Source of the DNA: Actinoplanes philippinensis
Lineage (GTDB): Bacteria; Actinomycetota; Actinomycetes; Mycobacteriales; Micromonosporaceae
DNA length: 64,000 nt
NCBI RefSeq assembly: GCF_900113015.1
Contig: NZ_FONV01000002.1
Location: 62,001-126,000 of the forward strand
Direction: 5' to 3'
Shown here: positions 1 through 9,960 of the stretch, piece by piece
How positions within the stretch are numbered: position 1 is the stretch's first letter
How the letters are laid out: every line of letters begins with the position of its first letter
Translations under genes and position numbers: made by a program
Notes under the pieces: generated by a model
What the model was told of the DNA's origin: nothing
The model's input: only the letters and a program-made list of their open reading frames with translations
Databases searched by the model: none

Positions 1-183
1 GAGCTGCCGTATGTCTTCGACCGCTTCTATCGCGGGCGACACGCGCGTGACCAGGCGATTCCCGGCGTCGGCCTGGGGCTGACGATCGCCCGCAACATCG
101 TCGAGGCGCATCACGGGACGGTGACCGTGGACAGCAGCGGCGACGGCACCACGGCCCGCGTCACCCTGCCCGCCGCCGCGTAG
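1..183 (+). CDS. Sensor histidine kinase, C-terminal fragment
   Basis: Only the last 60 residues lie in the window; the gene begins upstream of base 1. The fragment is the end of a HATPase_c domain: an F-box-like FDRFYRG, then the G2 glycine motif GVGLGLTIARNIVEAHHG, then a final beta strand and a TAG stop at 181-183. The motif is intact, so the parent kinase is probably active. It would phosphorylate a response regulator, which is not visible here. Family assignment is firm; the sensed signal cannot be judged from this piece. Confidence 0.9.
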   Translation, partial: ELPYVFDRFYRGRHARDQAIPGVGLGLTIARNIVEAHHGTVTVDSSGDGTTARVTLPAAA

Positions 184-187
184 GCCC

Positions 188-193
188 TAGGGT
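188..193 (+). promoter_or_regulatory. Possible -10 element of a leaderless promoter
   Basis: TAGGGT fits the TANNNT -10 consensus and lies six bases before the ATG at 200. That would place transcription start at or next to the start codon. No good -35 element is visible. The preceding kinase stop codon at 181-183 is immediately upstream, so read-through could also supply transcript. Confidence 0.35.
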
Positions 194-199
194 GGGGGA

Positions 200-778
200 A
201 TGGAGCAACCCGGCGCGATGCGTGTCGACGACATCGTGACCGTGATCATCCGGCGACTGGCCGACCAGCAGCGGGTGGTGCCGGAGTACATCGTGCGGGA
301 CGCGGTCGAGGCCGCCCTGCGCCAGCGGGCCGGCGACACCGAACCGGTGCCGGCCCACGTCGCCGAGGAACTGATCACCGGGTTCTGCACCGGTGTCACC
401 GCGGTCGAGGACGACTCGGCGACCATGCCGGCGGTGCTCAGCGGCGACGAGACCGGCCGGCTGATGACCGCGCTCGGGCTGGCCGTGCACGTGGCCGCCT
501 TCAACCTGGACCGGGACCGGCTGCACATCGCGCAGATCCTCAACGGGGCCGCGGCGGCCATGGTGGCGCTCGGCGCGGCGTCCCGGGCCGCGCACGCCGA
601 CGGCACCTCGGCGGTGCTGCTCTCGCCGGCGACTCTGCGGACCGCGCGGACCACCGTCGTCGGCGTGCTGCAGGGCCTGCGGGACCGCGGCTGGCAGGCC
701 CGGCACCTCGATCAGGCGGGCACCACGGCGCTGTTCGGCGGCGTCCTCGACATGCTCGGCGCGGTCCCGCCGACCTGA
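200..778 (+). CDS. Hypothetical protein, 192 residues
   Basis: I do not recognise this family. The protein is predicted soluble, with no signal peptide and no membrane segment. It is mostly alpha-helical in composition, with an acidic N-terminal half (VDDIVTVIIRRLADQQ) and Ala/Leu-rich helices in the second half. The ATG at 200 has a G-run directly before it but no spaced Shine-Dalgarno, and a TANNNT element six bases upstream suggests leaderless translation. ATG at 218 is an alternative start. It lies 16 bases after a kinase gene and ends 10 bases before a convergent kinase gene. A role linked to the upstream two-component system is only a guess from position. Confidence 0.7.
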   Translation: MEQPGAMRVDDIVTVIIRRLADQQRVVPEYIVRDAVEAALRQRAGDTEPVPAHVAEELITGFCTGVTAVEDDSATMPAVLSGDETGRLMTALGLAVHVAAFNLDRDRLHIAQILNGAAAAMVALGAASRAAHADGTSAVLLSPATLRTARTTVVGVLQGLRDRGWQARHLDQAGTTALFGGVLDMLGAVPPT

Positions 779-788
779 CCGGTCGGTC

Positions 789-2798
789 CTAGCGGGCCGG
801 GGCCAGCGCCCGGGCGTACGCCGAGCGGCCGGCCGGCAGGGTGAACGACATCCGCGTGCCGGCGCCGTACGGATTGGCGGTCGCCTCGATCGTCCCGCCG
901 TGCCGCTCCACGATCCGCTTGCAGATCGCCAGCTCCAGGCCGTTGCTGGTGGTCGAGCCCTTCTCCCGGTGGAAGTTGGTGAACACCTCGTGCCGGGTGC
1001 CCGGCGGGATGCCGAGGCTGTTGTCCAGGATGTCGATGCGCAGCAGCCCGTTCGGCGCGGGCTGGCAGGAGATCGCCAGGTACGGCGCGACGCCGGGCGC
1101 CATCGTCCGCAGCGAGTTGTCGATCAGGTTCTCCAGCAGCTGCCGCAGCAGGACCGGGTCCGCCTCGACCGGGTCGAGCCGGCCCACCTCGAAGTACGGC
1201 GGCGCCGCCCCGGTGCTCTCCGCCTGGTCGAGGCGGCTGTTGATGATGTCGCCGACGAGCAGGGCCATGTTGACCGTCGTCGGCATCAGCTTGCCGTCGC
1301 GGGCCGCGGTGTAGGCGAGCAGCCCGTTCAGGAACGTGCGCATCCGGGCGGCGGCCCGCTGGATCCGCTCCACCCGCTCGGCCGGGCGGTATCCGGCCAG
1401 CTCCTGCTCCAGCACCTCGGCCCAGCCCTCGATGGTGGTGAGCGGGTTGAGCAGGTCGTGCGCGACCCGCCCGGCGAACGACATCAGCTCGTCACGGTGG
1501 CGGCGGTCCGCGGTGACGTCGTGGAAGACCACCACCACGTGGTACGGGCCGTCGCCGAGCGAGAGCCGGGCCGCGTTGAACCGGACGATCCGGCCCTCCG
1601 GCACCGCCGAGTTGCGCACCAGCACGTCCATCGGCTGGACGTCCTCGCCGGCCAGGACGCGCACGTGCGGCAGGTCGCCGTCGGACAGCGGTGACCCGTC
1701 CGGCTGGAAGAACCCGTGGTCACTGGCGAGCGCCACCCCGCCGGTGACCGCCGGGACGGTGCCCAGCAGCCGCCCGGCCGCCGGGTTGCGCAGCACGAGA
1801 CGGCCGGTGTGGTCGAGGATGGCGAGGCCCTCGGTCATCGAGTTGACCACCGTGGTCATCATCGTGGCCTTGTCGGTGGCCTCCTGCTCGGAGTCCCGCA
1901 GACGCCGGATGAGGGTGTCGCGCTCGTCGCGGCTGAGCGCCAGGGACAGGCCGACACAGGCGAGGATGCCGGCGTAGAGCTGGATCAGCATGGCCCGCAG
2001 CTCGACGTCGGCGACCACGGCGTACGGACCGTCGCCGCCCACCGTCCAGAGCAGGGCCGCGCAGTCGAAGACGGCCGCGTGCAGGACCACGACCGGGCTG
2101 GGCAGCCGGATGGCCGCCCACACGGTCAGCGGGATCAGCACGAAGCCGATCGGCAGCTCCGCCTGGCTGCTGAACACCGCCCAGTACGCGCCGGCCGACA
2201 CGGCGAAGATCGCCAGGCCCTCCGGGATCCGGCTCCGGTCGGCCTCCAGAAGACTCCCGAAGAGCCGGGCGGCTGTGCCGAACACCAGCACGGCGACGGT
2301 GTCCCGGAGGAGCAGCGCGGCGGCGCCGGTGACCGAGAACGTGCGCCCGGCGTCGAGCAGCAGGTCACCGGCGATCCGTGGCACGCTCGCGGCCAGGGCG
2401 GCGACACCGGCGCAGAACAGCAGGCCCCACAGGTCGGGCAGGCTCGACAGCGGGCGGCGGCCGTCCGCGGCGGTCCGCAGGCCGGGCAGGCGCCGGGTGA
2501 CCGCGACCAGGAAGGCCACCGCGCCGAGCATCGCCGACACACCCTCCAGCACGGCGACCACCGGCCCGGCGCCGGTCACGACGAAACCGGCGGCGGTGAA
2601 CAGGCCGATCGCGCCGGTGACCGGCCACCGCCAGCGGGACTCCGCGCTCGCCGTCAGCCACATCGCCGCGATGCCGAAGGCCGGCCAGATCATCGGCTCG
2701 CCGGGATCGCCGAACGTCGTCCTGGCGCAGGCCAGCACGGCGATCAGGTGGAGCGCCGCGTAGCCGACGACGGGCGGTACGGCCATCGGAAGTCTCAT
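789..2798 (-). CDS. MASE1-type membrane sensor histidine kinase with degenerate ATP-lid motifs
   Basis: 669 residues. Residues about 1-290 form a multi-pass membrane domain whose opening (GEPMIWPAFGIAAMWL) resembles MASE1 sensors. A PAS domain follows at about 315-430, then a dimerisation domain with VAHDLLNPL (His about 447) and a HATPase_c domain. The His region looks normal, but the nucleotide-binding glycines do not: the G1 box reads DNSLGI instead of DNGxGI, and the G2 box reads SNGLELAICKR instead of GTGLGLAICKR. The N box (LLENLIDNSLRTM) is recognisable but also atypical. The kinase at 6681-8819 is a paralogue with intact boxes. ATP affinity may be reduced, so the protein could act mainly as a phosphatase or partner subunit; that is inference. 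ATG start at 2798. Confidence 0.85.
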   Translation of the reverse strand: MRLPMAVPPVVGYAALHLIAVLACARTTFGDPGEPMIWPAFGIAAMWLTASAESRWRWPVTGAIGLFTAAGFVVTGAGPVVAVLEGVSAMLGAVAFLVAVTRRLPGLRTAADGRRPLSSLPDLWGLLFCAGVAALAASVPRIAGDLLLDAGRTFSVTGAAALLLRDTVAVLVFGTAARLFGSLLEADRSRIPEGLAIFAVSAGAYWAVFSSQAELPIGFVLIPLTVWAAIRLPSPVVVLHAAVFDCAALLWTVGGDGPYAVVADVELRAMLIQLYAGILACVGLSLALSRDERDTLIRRLRDSEQEATDKATMMTTVVNSMTEGLAILDHTGRLVLRNPAAGRLLGTVPAVTGGVALASDHGFFQPDGSPLSDGDLPHVRVLAGEDVQPMDVLVRNSAVPEGRIVRFNAARLSLGDGPYHVVVVFHDVTADRRHRDELMSFAGRVAHDLLNPLTTIEGWAEVLEQELAGYRPAERVERIQRAAARMRTFLNGLLAYTAARDGKLMPTTVNMALLVGDIINSRLDQAESTGAAPPYFEVGRLDPVEADPVLLRQLLENLIDNSLRTMAPGVAPYLAISCQPAPNGLLRIDILDNSLGIPPGTRHEVFTNFHREKGSTTSNGLELAICKRIVERHGGTIEATANPYGAGTRMSFTLPAGRSAYARALAPAR

Positions 2799-2893
2799 CG
2801 GCTCGCCTCGTATCGGGATGTGGCCCTTTCACCCGTCTTGTCGGCACCTTCCGGACATGGCTTAGCCGAAGATATATAGCTTTCGATATCTGG

Positions 2894-2919
2894 TTGACAA
2901 CTGTCGTCACGAATACGCT
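2894..2919 (+). promoter_or_regulatory. Possible promoter for the subtilase gene
   Basis: TTGACA at 2894-2899 is a perfect -35 hexamer and TACGCT at 2914-2919 fits TANNNT. The spacer is only 14 bases, shorter than the usual 16-18, so the pairing is weak. The wider gap between the divergent kinase and subtilase genes contains an AT-rich island (about 2871-2891) that stands out in this GC-rich DNA and may carry promoter elements for both directions. Confidence 0.3.
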
Positions 2920-2990
2920 CGGCTCGGAGCTGTCGAGCGATGGGCATCTATCCCTGTGCTCGCCGCCGGCAGGCGCGAGAGAGGAAGATC

Positions 2991-4160
<1,170 letters not shown>

Positions 4161-4208
4161 GCTGTCACAAACGGCCGGGGACGACGGTCCCCGGCCATTT
4201 GTGACAGC
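4161..4208. terminator. Long hairpin directly after the protease stop codon
   Basis: The first base after the TGA starts a 48-base inverted repeat. The outer arms are 11 bp (GCTGTCACAAA and its complement), followed by one C-A mismatch, then 10-bp inner arms (GGCCGGGGAC and its complement) around a GACG loop. There is no long T-run, as is common in high-GC actinomycetes. It probably ends the protease transcript and insulates the next gene. Confidence 0.75.
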
Positions 4209-4296
4209 GATGCACGGTGATGATAATCGCGCGCTGAGCAGGACTTATGTCCCACGCTTCTCTGTTCTGATGGACGTAGCGAGGAGCGTGATCGTC

Positions 4297-5724
4297 ATGA
4301 TCGAGCAGGCACGGCACCGGGTCGTCGTGATCGGAGCGGGCTTCGGCGGCAAGTACGCCGCGCGGGCGCTGCGCAAGGCGCCGGCCCACGTCACCGTCAT
4401 CAACGGGACCAACCACCACGTCTTCGAACCCCTCATCTACCAGGTCGCCACCGGCGTCCTCTCCCCCGGCGAGGTCGCCACCCCGGTGCGCGAGCTATTC
4501 CGCGGGCAGCCCGGCACCGAGGTGCTGCTCGGCTGGGTGACCGATGTGGACACCGACAACCGGACGGTCACCGCCACCGCGCCCGGCGGCCTGCCGTACC
4601 AGGTGCCCTACGACACCCTGATCGTGGCGGCCGGGACCGCCCAGTCGTACTTCGGCAACGACCGCTTCGCCGAACACACCATCAGCCTGAAGAGCATCGA
4701 CGACGCGGTCGAGCTGCGCTCACGCATCCTCACCGCCTTCGAGATGGCCGAACTCGCCACCGACCCGGCCGAACAGGCCCGCTGGCTCACCTTCGCCATC
4801 GTCGGCGCCGGGCCCACCGGCGTCGAACTGGCCGGGCAGATCGCCGAGATCGCCCACCGCACCCTCCCCGGCGAATACCGGCGTATCGACCCGGCGCGAG
4901 CCCGCATCGTCCTGATCGACGCCGCCGACCGCATCCTGCCCGCCTTCAGCGCCGGCTCATCGGCGGCGGCCGCCCGCCGGCTCCGCGAGCTGGGCGTCGA
5001 GATCCACGTGAACACCCTGGTCACCGACATCGACCCGACCGGCGTCCACCTGACCCCCACGCCCCCGCGCTCCCCCGCCGGCGCGCCGGCCCCCGCGGCC
5101 ACCCCGGTCGTCGCCTCCGCGCCCGCTTCCGCCACCTCCGCCGCGGATCAGCGGATCGACGCGATGACGCGGGTGTGGAGCGCCGGAGTCGCCGCCGCAC
5201 CGCTCGCGGCGCGGATCGCCGAGGCCACCGGGGCGCCGACCGACAGGTCCGGCCGGATCCTGGTCGAACCGGATCTGACCGTTCCCGGCCACCCGGAGAT
5301 CTTCGTGGTCGGCGACCTGATGAGCCTCGACGGTCTGCCCGGCGTGGCCCAGGTCTCCATCCAGGGCGGCGCCCATGCCGGTCGCGCCATCCGGCGGCGC
5401 CTCGCCGGCAAGCCGGCCGGCAAGCCGTTCCACTACTTCGACAAGGGCAACATCGCGACGGTGTCCCGGTTCTCCGCGGTCGCCGACCTCCGAGGGGTAC
5501 GCCTCAGCGGCCTCGCCGGCTGGCTCCTCTGGCTCGGCGTGCACTGGGCCTACCTCCCGCGCGGCCGCAACCGGGCAACCTCCCTGATCCGCTGGGCGGT
5601 TACCTTCCTCGGCCGCAGCCGCCCGGAACGCGCCGTCACCGCCCGCCAGGCCGGCTTCCCCGCGCTCCCGCCCGCCCGGCCGTCCACCGAAGCGCCCCGC
5701 GAGCCGGCCACCGCCACCCGCTGA
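4297..5724 (+). CDS. ndh: Type II NADH dehydrogenase (NDH-2)-like flavoprotein
   Basis: 475 residues. It is expected to oxidise NADH with FAD and pass electrons to membrane quinone without proton pumping. The N-terminal FAD dinucleotide fold shows VVVIGAGFGGKYAARAL, the NADH fold shows FAIVGAGPTGVELAGQIAEIA, and the late FAD-contact segment reads FVVGDLMSL. The C-terminal region (GNIATVSRFSAVADL, then LAGWLLWLGVHWAYLPRGRN) matches the NDH-2 membrane-anchoring end. The insert at about 265-290 is Pro/Ala-rich and low in complexity. ATG 4297 is chosen because GAGGAG lies 10 bases upstream; a GTG at 4201 overlaps the terminator hairpin. The last codons lie in a 64-base sequence that is repeated after the stop, so the tail is of recent origin. 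Confidence 0.9.
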   Translation: MIEQARHRVVVIGAGFGGKYAARALRKAPAHVTVINGTNHHVFEPLIYQVATGVLSPGEVATPVRELFRGQPGTEVLLGWVTDVDTDNRTVTATAPGGLPYQVPYDTLIVAAGTAQSYFGNDRFAEHTISLKSIDDAVELRSRILTAFEMAELATDPAEQARWLTFAIVGAGPTGVELAGQIAEIAHRTLPGEYRRIDPARARIVLIDAADRILPAFSAGSSAAAARRLRELGVEIHVNTLVTDIDPTGVHLTPTPPRSPAGAPAPAATPVVASAPASATSAADQRIDAMTRVWSAGVAAAPLAARIAEATGAPTDRSGRILVEPDLTVPGHPEIFVVGDLMSLDGLPGVAQVSIQGGAHAGRAIRRRLAGKPAGKPFHYFDKGNIATVSRFSAVADLRGVRLSGLAGWLLWLGVHWAYLPRGRNRATSLIRWAVTFLGRSRPERAVTARQAGFPALPPARPSTEAPREPATATR

Positions 5725-5792
5725 CCCACCAGGCCGGCTTCCCCGCGCTCCCGCCCGCCCGGCCGTCCACCGAAGCGCCCCGCGAGCCGGCC
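5646..5792 (+). repeat. 64-base exact direct repeat spanning the 3' end of ndh
   Basis: Bases 5646-5709 and 5729-5792 are identical over 64 bases, with an 83-base offset. The first copy encodes the C-terminal tail QAGFPALPPARPSTEAPREPA of the NADH dehydrogenase. The second copy lies just after the stop codon at 5722-5724. This looks like a recent tandem duplication by slippage or unequal exchange. Confidence 0.9.
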
Positions 5793-6146
5793 GGCCGCGA
5801 GCGCTGTCCCGCGCCCTGAAGCACAGCCGGGCTCTTCACCACATCCGGGGCGGCGGGAGGGTTCGGGACAGCCCCATGGCCGGCCACGGTTCGGGGCCGG
5901 CCGGGCGCGGCTGTCGGTGGGGTGATCGGGAGTGACGGATTCGGCCCGGCGGAGGCGGGTCGGTGGTGAGCTGCAGACAGCCGGCGGGGCAGGGGACGGC
6001 ACGGATGGTTGCGGCTGGGGAGCGGTGGCCGTACCGAATGGAAACCTCGCGGCAACCCGCATTTGTCTGGGGAAATCGAGGGACGGGCCGATTGCTCGGG
6101 TCACCTCGGTGGTGGATCACCGCCGGCCTCGAGAACCGGAGACACC
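5793..6146. other. Non-coding stretch upstream of the response regulator
   Basis: Apart from the repeat copy at its left edge, I see no convincing gene. Several frames are open on both strands but have shadow-like Arg/Pro-rich composition and no Shine-Dalgarno or family match. GGAG at 6138-6141 is the ribosome binding site of the gene at 6147. Confidence 0.5.
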
Positions 6147-6566
6147 ATGACGGCCATGATGGACATCGCGCCCGTTCTCCCCCGCACCGCCTCCGGGCCC
6201 ATGGTGCTCGTGGTCGACGATGACGAAGACGTGCGTGATCTGGTGGCGTTCAAGCTGCAGATGGCCGGGTACCGGACGGCCACGGCGGGGGACGGATGCA
6301 CGGCGCTGACGCTGATCACGGAGACCCGCCCGGATCTGGTGGTGATGGACATCGCGATGCCGGGGATGGACGGGGTCAGCGTGTGCTTCCGGATGCACGC
6401 CGACCCGGCCACCGCGGAGATCCCGGTGATCATGTTGAGCGGGATGGCGACCGAGACCGATATCGATCTGGCGTACGTGTCCGGGGCCGAGGAGTACCTG
6501 GCGAAGCCGGTCAATCCCGGCGAGCTGGTGCGGCTGGTGAGCTGGCTGCTGCCTCGACGGGCCTGA
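6147..6566 (+). CDS. Single-domain response regulator
   Basis: 139 residues, a receiver domain with no output domain. The acidic pocket is VVDDDED (Asp25/Asp26), the phospho-acceptor is Asp68 in VVMDIAMPGMDG, the switch Ser is Ser98 in MLSGM, and the conserved Lys is Lys120 in YLAKPVNPGEL. It should act by protein-protein contact or as a phosphorelay step in the cytoplasm. ATG 6147 is chosen because GGAG lies five bases upstream and the receiver fold begins soon after; an upstream GTG-type frame has no such signal. The sensor kinase at 6681 on the same strand, 114 bases downstream, is the likely partner. Confidence 0.9.
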   Translation: MTAMMDIAPVLPRTASGPMVLVVDDDEDVRDLVAFKLQMAGYRTATAGDGCTALTLITETRPDLVVMDIAMPGMDGVSVCFRMHADPATAEIPVIMLSGMATETDIDLAYVSGAEEYLAKPVNPGELVRLVSWLLPRRA

Positions 6567-6680
6567 GAACGACCACGACCGAGGGCGAGAACGTGACCGC
6601 GGAGCGAGAAAGGCAGAGGCGGCGGCCCGGCGGGTGAAGTTGGTCTCAGGACGGTTGCCGGGGCGCCCGATAAGGCAGGG

Positions 6681-8819
6681 GTGAGCGGGAAGCGGGCGGT
6701 CATCAGCACGCTGGTGGCGGCGGTGGGGTGCGCGGTGACGCTGAGCGTCGGCCTCGTGCTGAAGCGGCACGAGGCCGCGGGCGGCGAGGTTCAGATGGAT
6801 CGCCGCACCGACGCCGCGGCCGAGGCTGTGCGCACCGAGACGCAGCGCTACGTCGACACGCTGCTCACCACCGCCGCGGCCGCGGGGGCGCAGGACGTGC
6901 TGACGCGGATCGAGTACACCGCGCTGACCGCGCCGCTCCGGTCGATGAAGCTGGCCGGCGCCACCACGATCGCGCTGGTGGTGCCGGCCCGCGACGGCGA
7001 GGTCGCCGAGGTTCAGCAGCGGTGGCGGGAGCGGGGGCAGCCGGATCTGACGTTGAAGCCGTACGGGCACGGCGAGCACGCCTTCACCGTCTATCTCACC
7101 CCGCTGGACGACAACGCGCCGGAGCCGGGCCTGGACATGTCGCAGGCAAGGGCGCCGGCGACGGCGATGGACGACGCGCGGCGCAGTGGCGAGGTCGCGG
7201 TGTCGGACACGTACCACCTGCTCGTCGACCAGTCGATGCCGGTGGAGCAGCGGCAGAACTCGTTCGTGTTGACGGCGCCGGTCTATCAGGGCGCCGACCG
7301 GCGGTTCCTGGGCTGGGTGATGCTCGGGGTGCGGGGCCGGGACTTCATGGGCGCGACCCTGGAGCGGGCCGGTCAGCGTCTGCTGGATCTGGCGCTGCGC
7401 GCCGACGACGCGGATCGTCGGGAGGTCACCGTCGCCGCGCTGCAGGCGCCGGTCGAGGGTGAGCGCGACCTGCATCGTACGGTCGTGGTCCCGGTCGCCG
7501 ACGGCAACTGGACGCTGTATCTGGCCGCGGTGAGCGACCGGCTGCCGGGCGCGGCGAGTGGCCTGCCGGCGGCCGTCGCAGGCGGCGGGCTCTGCCTGAC
7601 GCTGCTGCTGACCCTGCTGGTCCGGGTGCTGGTCGCCGGCCGGGAGCGGGCCGAGGGGAAGGTGCGGCTGGCGACCGCGGAGTTGCTGGCGAGTGAGCAG
7701 ACGTCACGCCGTCAGGCGGAGCTGCTGCTCGCGGTGATGGAGGGGATCAGCGACGGGGTGGGTGTGGTCGGCCCGGACGGGCGGTTCCTGCTGCACAATC
7801 CGGCGGCCCGGCGGATCCTCGGCCGGCCGGAGCGGGCGCCGGGCCCGGGTGGCTGGACGGATCGCTTCGGGCTGTACCGGCTGGACGGGATGACCGAGTA
7901 CCCGGTCGACGAGCTGCCGCTGACCCGGGCGCTGGCCGGGGAGAGCAGCGACCAGGTCGAGATGATGGTGCGCAACGCCGATCATCCGGAGGGCCGGGTG
8001 ATCAGCGTGTCGGCCCGGCCGATCGAGACCACGGCCGGGGAGCACGGGGCGGTCGCCGTCTTCCACGACATCACCGACCGCAAGCATGTGGAGAACGAGC
8101 TGCGCGGGTTCGCCGGTGTGGTGGCGCACGACCTGAAGGCGCCGCTGGCCGCGGTCCGTGGTTATGCGGAGCTGATCGTCGAGGCGCTGGCCGACCCGGA
8201 GCCGGCCGCGGTGGAGGACGCGCTGCGCAGCGCCGGCAAGGTGATGGCCGGCGCGGACCGGATGCAGACGCTGATCACGGAGCTGCTGGACTACACGGCG
8301 GCGCGGGACGCGGCGATGCGGATCGAGGACGCGGGGCTGCGGGAGCTGGTCGACGACGTGGTGACGGCCCGGGCCGACGCGCCGGGGGCGGCGGGGCAGC
8401 GGCCGGACGTGTTCGTGGGGGCGCTGCCGCCGATCCGGGGCGACCGGGTGCTGTTGCGGCAGGTGCTGGACAACCTGCTGGGCAACGCGATCAAGTACAC
8501 GCCGCCGGGCCAGTCGCCGCGGATCGACGTGACGGCGCGCCTGGACGACGCGGGCATGGTGCGGGTGCAGGTGGCGGACCGGGGCATCGGCATCCCGGAC
8601 GGCGAGCACGCGGCGGTCTTCGACAGCTTCCACCGGGCGAGCAACGGCACGTCGATGCCCGGCACCGGGCTGGGGCTGGCCATCTGCCGCCGGATCGTGG
8701 AGCGTCATGGCGGGCACATCGAGGCTCTGCCGAACCCGGGCGGGGGAACGATCTTCGTCTTCACGGTTCCCGCGGCGGGCGCCGGACAGGCACTTTGTGA
8801 GAACGTGCACATATTCTAG
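6681..8819 (+). CDS. Membrane sensor histidine kinase with extracytoplasmic domain and PAS
   Basis: 712 residues. One membrane helix at about 5-27 and a second at about 293-317 enclose a roughly 265-residue outer domain of CHASE-like type. A PAS domain spans about 340-460. The dimerisation domain has VVAHDLKAPLAAVRGY (His483), and the HATPase_c domain has an N box (DNLLGNAIKY), G1 (DRGIGI) and G2 (GTGLGLAICRRIVERHGG), all intact. It should autophosphorylate and probably signals to the receiver protein encoded at 6147. The PAS-to-ATPase half is clearly paralogous to the kinase at 789-2798. GTG start at 6681 with AAGGCAGGG just before it. Confidence 0.9.
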   Translation: MSGKRAVISTLVAAVGCAVTLSVGLVLKRHEAAGGEVQMDRRTDAAAEAVRTETQRYVDTLLTTAAAAGAQDVLTRIEYTALTAPLRSMKLAGATTIALVVPARDGEVAEVQQRWRERGQPDLTLKPYGHGEHAFTVYLTPLDDNAPEPGLDMSQARAPATAMDDARRSGEVAVSDTYHLLVDQSMPVEQRQNSFVLTAPVYQGADRRFLGWVMLGVRGRDFMGATLERAGQRLLDLALRADDADRREVTVAALQAPVEGERDLHRTVVVPVADGNWTLYLAAVSDRLPGAASGLPAAVAGGGLCLTLLLTLLVRVLVAGRERAEGKVRLATAELLASEQTSRRQAELLLAVMEGISDGVGVVGPDGRFLLHNPAARRILGRPERAPGPGGWTDRFGLYRLDGMTEYPVDELPLTRALAGESSDQVEMMVRNADHPEGRVISVSARPIETTAGEHGAVAVFHDITDRKHVENELRGFAGVVAHDLKAPLAAVRGYAELIVEALADPEPAAVEDALRSAGKVMAGADRMQTLITELLDYTAARDAAMRIEDAGLRELVDDVVTARADAPGAAGQRPDVFVGALPPIRGDRVLLRQVLDNLLGNAIKYTPPGQSPRIDVTARLDDAGMVRVQVADRGIGIPDGEHAAVFDSFHRASNGTSMPGTGLGLAICRRIVERHGGHIEALPNPGGGTIFVFTVPAAGAGQALCENVHIF

Positions 8820-8865
8820 TTCACCCCCTTGATCGATAGGAGATGCCGCACATATATTCCTGCCC

Positions 8866-9960
8866 ATGTCCGTGGTTCTGCACTGGTTCCTGCCCACGAC
8901 CGGCGACAGCCGGTCCATCGTGGGCGTCGACGATCGTGGCGGGCGCAGCACGCACACCGACGGGGCCGCGCTGCGCGAGCCGGACATCGAATACCTGATC
9001 GACGTCGCCCGCGCCGCCGAGCGCACCGGCTTCACCGGAGTGCTCACCCCGACCGGCACCTGGTGCGAGGACGCCTGGCTGACCACCGCGGCGATCGCCC
9101 GCGAGACCAGCACGCTGAAATTCCTGGTGGCGTTCCGCCCCGGCTCGCTCTCCCCCACCCTGGCCGCGCAGATGGCCGCCACCTTCCAGCGGATCTCCCG
9201 TGGCCGGCTGATGCTCAACATCGTCACCGGCAGCGACGCGGCCGAGCAGCAGCGCTTCGGCGACTGGCTGGACAAGGACGAGCGGTATGCCCGCACCGGC
9301 GAGTTCCTGACCGTGCTGCGCGGCGCCTGGGACGGCCCGTTCGACTTCAAAGGCGAGCACTTCCACGTGGCCGGCGCGCTCGCGCCACGCCGCTTCGACG
9401 CGCCGCCGATCTACTTCGGAGGCTCCTCGCGGGCCGCGCTGCAGGTCGCCGCCGACCACGCCGAGGTCTACCTGACCTGGGGCGAGCCGCCCGCCGCCGT
9501 GGCGGACAAGATCGCCGCTCTGCGCGCGCTGGGCTACACCGGCCGCTTCGGGATCCGGCTGCACGTGATCACCCGGGACACCGCGAAGCAGGCGTGGGCC
9601 GAGGCGGACGCGCTGCTCGACGCGCTCACGCCGGAGCAGATCGCGAAGGCCCAGGCCTCGCTGCGGCAGGCCGACTCGGTGGGCCAGCAGCGCATGCTCG
9701 CGTTGCACCACGGAACGCGTGACGACCTAGAGATCTACCCCAATCTATGGGCTGGAGTCGGACTCGTCCGTCCCGGCGCCGGAACAGCCCTGGTCGGCAG
9801 CCACACCGAGGTCGCCGACCGGATCGCCGAATACCACGACCTCGGCATCGACGAGTTCATCCTCTCCGGATATCCCCATCTCGAGGAGGCGTACCACGCC
9901 GGCGAGGGCCTGCTGCCCGAGCTGCGGCGTCGCGGCCTCCTGTCAGGAGCTTCGAAATGA
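8866..9960 (+). CDS. ssuD: FMNH2-dependent alkanesulfonate monooxygenase (SsuD type)
   Basis: 364 residues, a bacterial-luciferase-type TIM barrel. The enzyme uses reduced FMN and oxygen to cleave C-S bonds of sulfonates, releasing sulfite. Diagnostic SsuD segments are present nearly as in E. coli: TPTGTWCEDAW with Cys67, NIVTGSD, YFGGSS, YLTWGEPP, RFGIRLHVI, DSVGQQRM, PNLWAGVGLVRPGAGTALVG and LSGYPHLEEAY. E. coli SsuD is 381 residues, so this is full length. No flavin reductase (SsuE) gene is nearby, so reduced flavin must come from elsewhere. Its TGA overlaps the next start by ATGA. The neighbours are a sugar-type ABC importer rather than SsuABC, so a sulfonated sugar is a plausible substrate, as in the sulfoquinovose monooxygenase pathway. 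Confidence 0.92.
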   Translation: MSVVLHWFLPTTGDSRSIVGVDDRGGRSTHTDGAALREPDIEYLIDVARAAERTGFTGVLTPTGTWCEDAWLTTAAIARETSTLKFLVAFRPGSLSPTLAAQMAATFQRISRGRLMLNIVTGSDAAEQQRFGDWLDKDERYARTGEFLTVLRGAWDGPFDFKGEHFHVAGALAPRRFDAPPIYFGGSSRAALQVAADHAEVYLTWGEPPAAVADKIAALRALGYTGRFGIRLHVITRDTAKQAWAEADALLDALTPEQIAKAQASLRQADSVGQQRMLALHHGTRDDLEIYPNLWAGVGLVRPGAGTALVGSHTEVADRIAEYHDLGIDEFILSGYPHLEEAYHAGEGLLPELRRRGLLSGASK

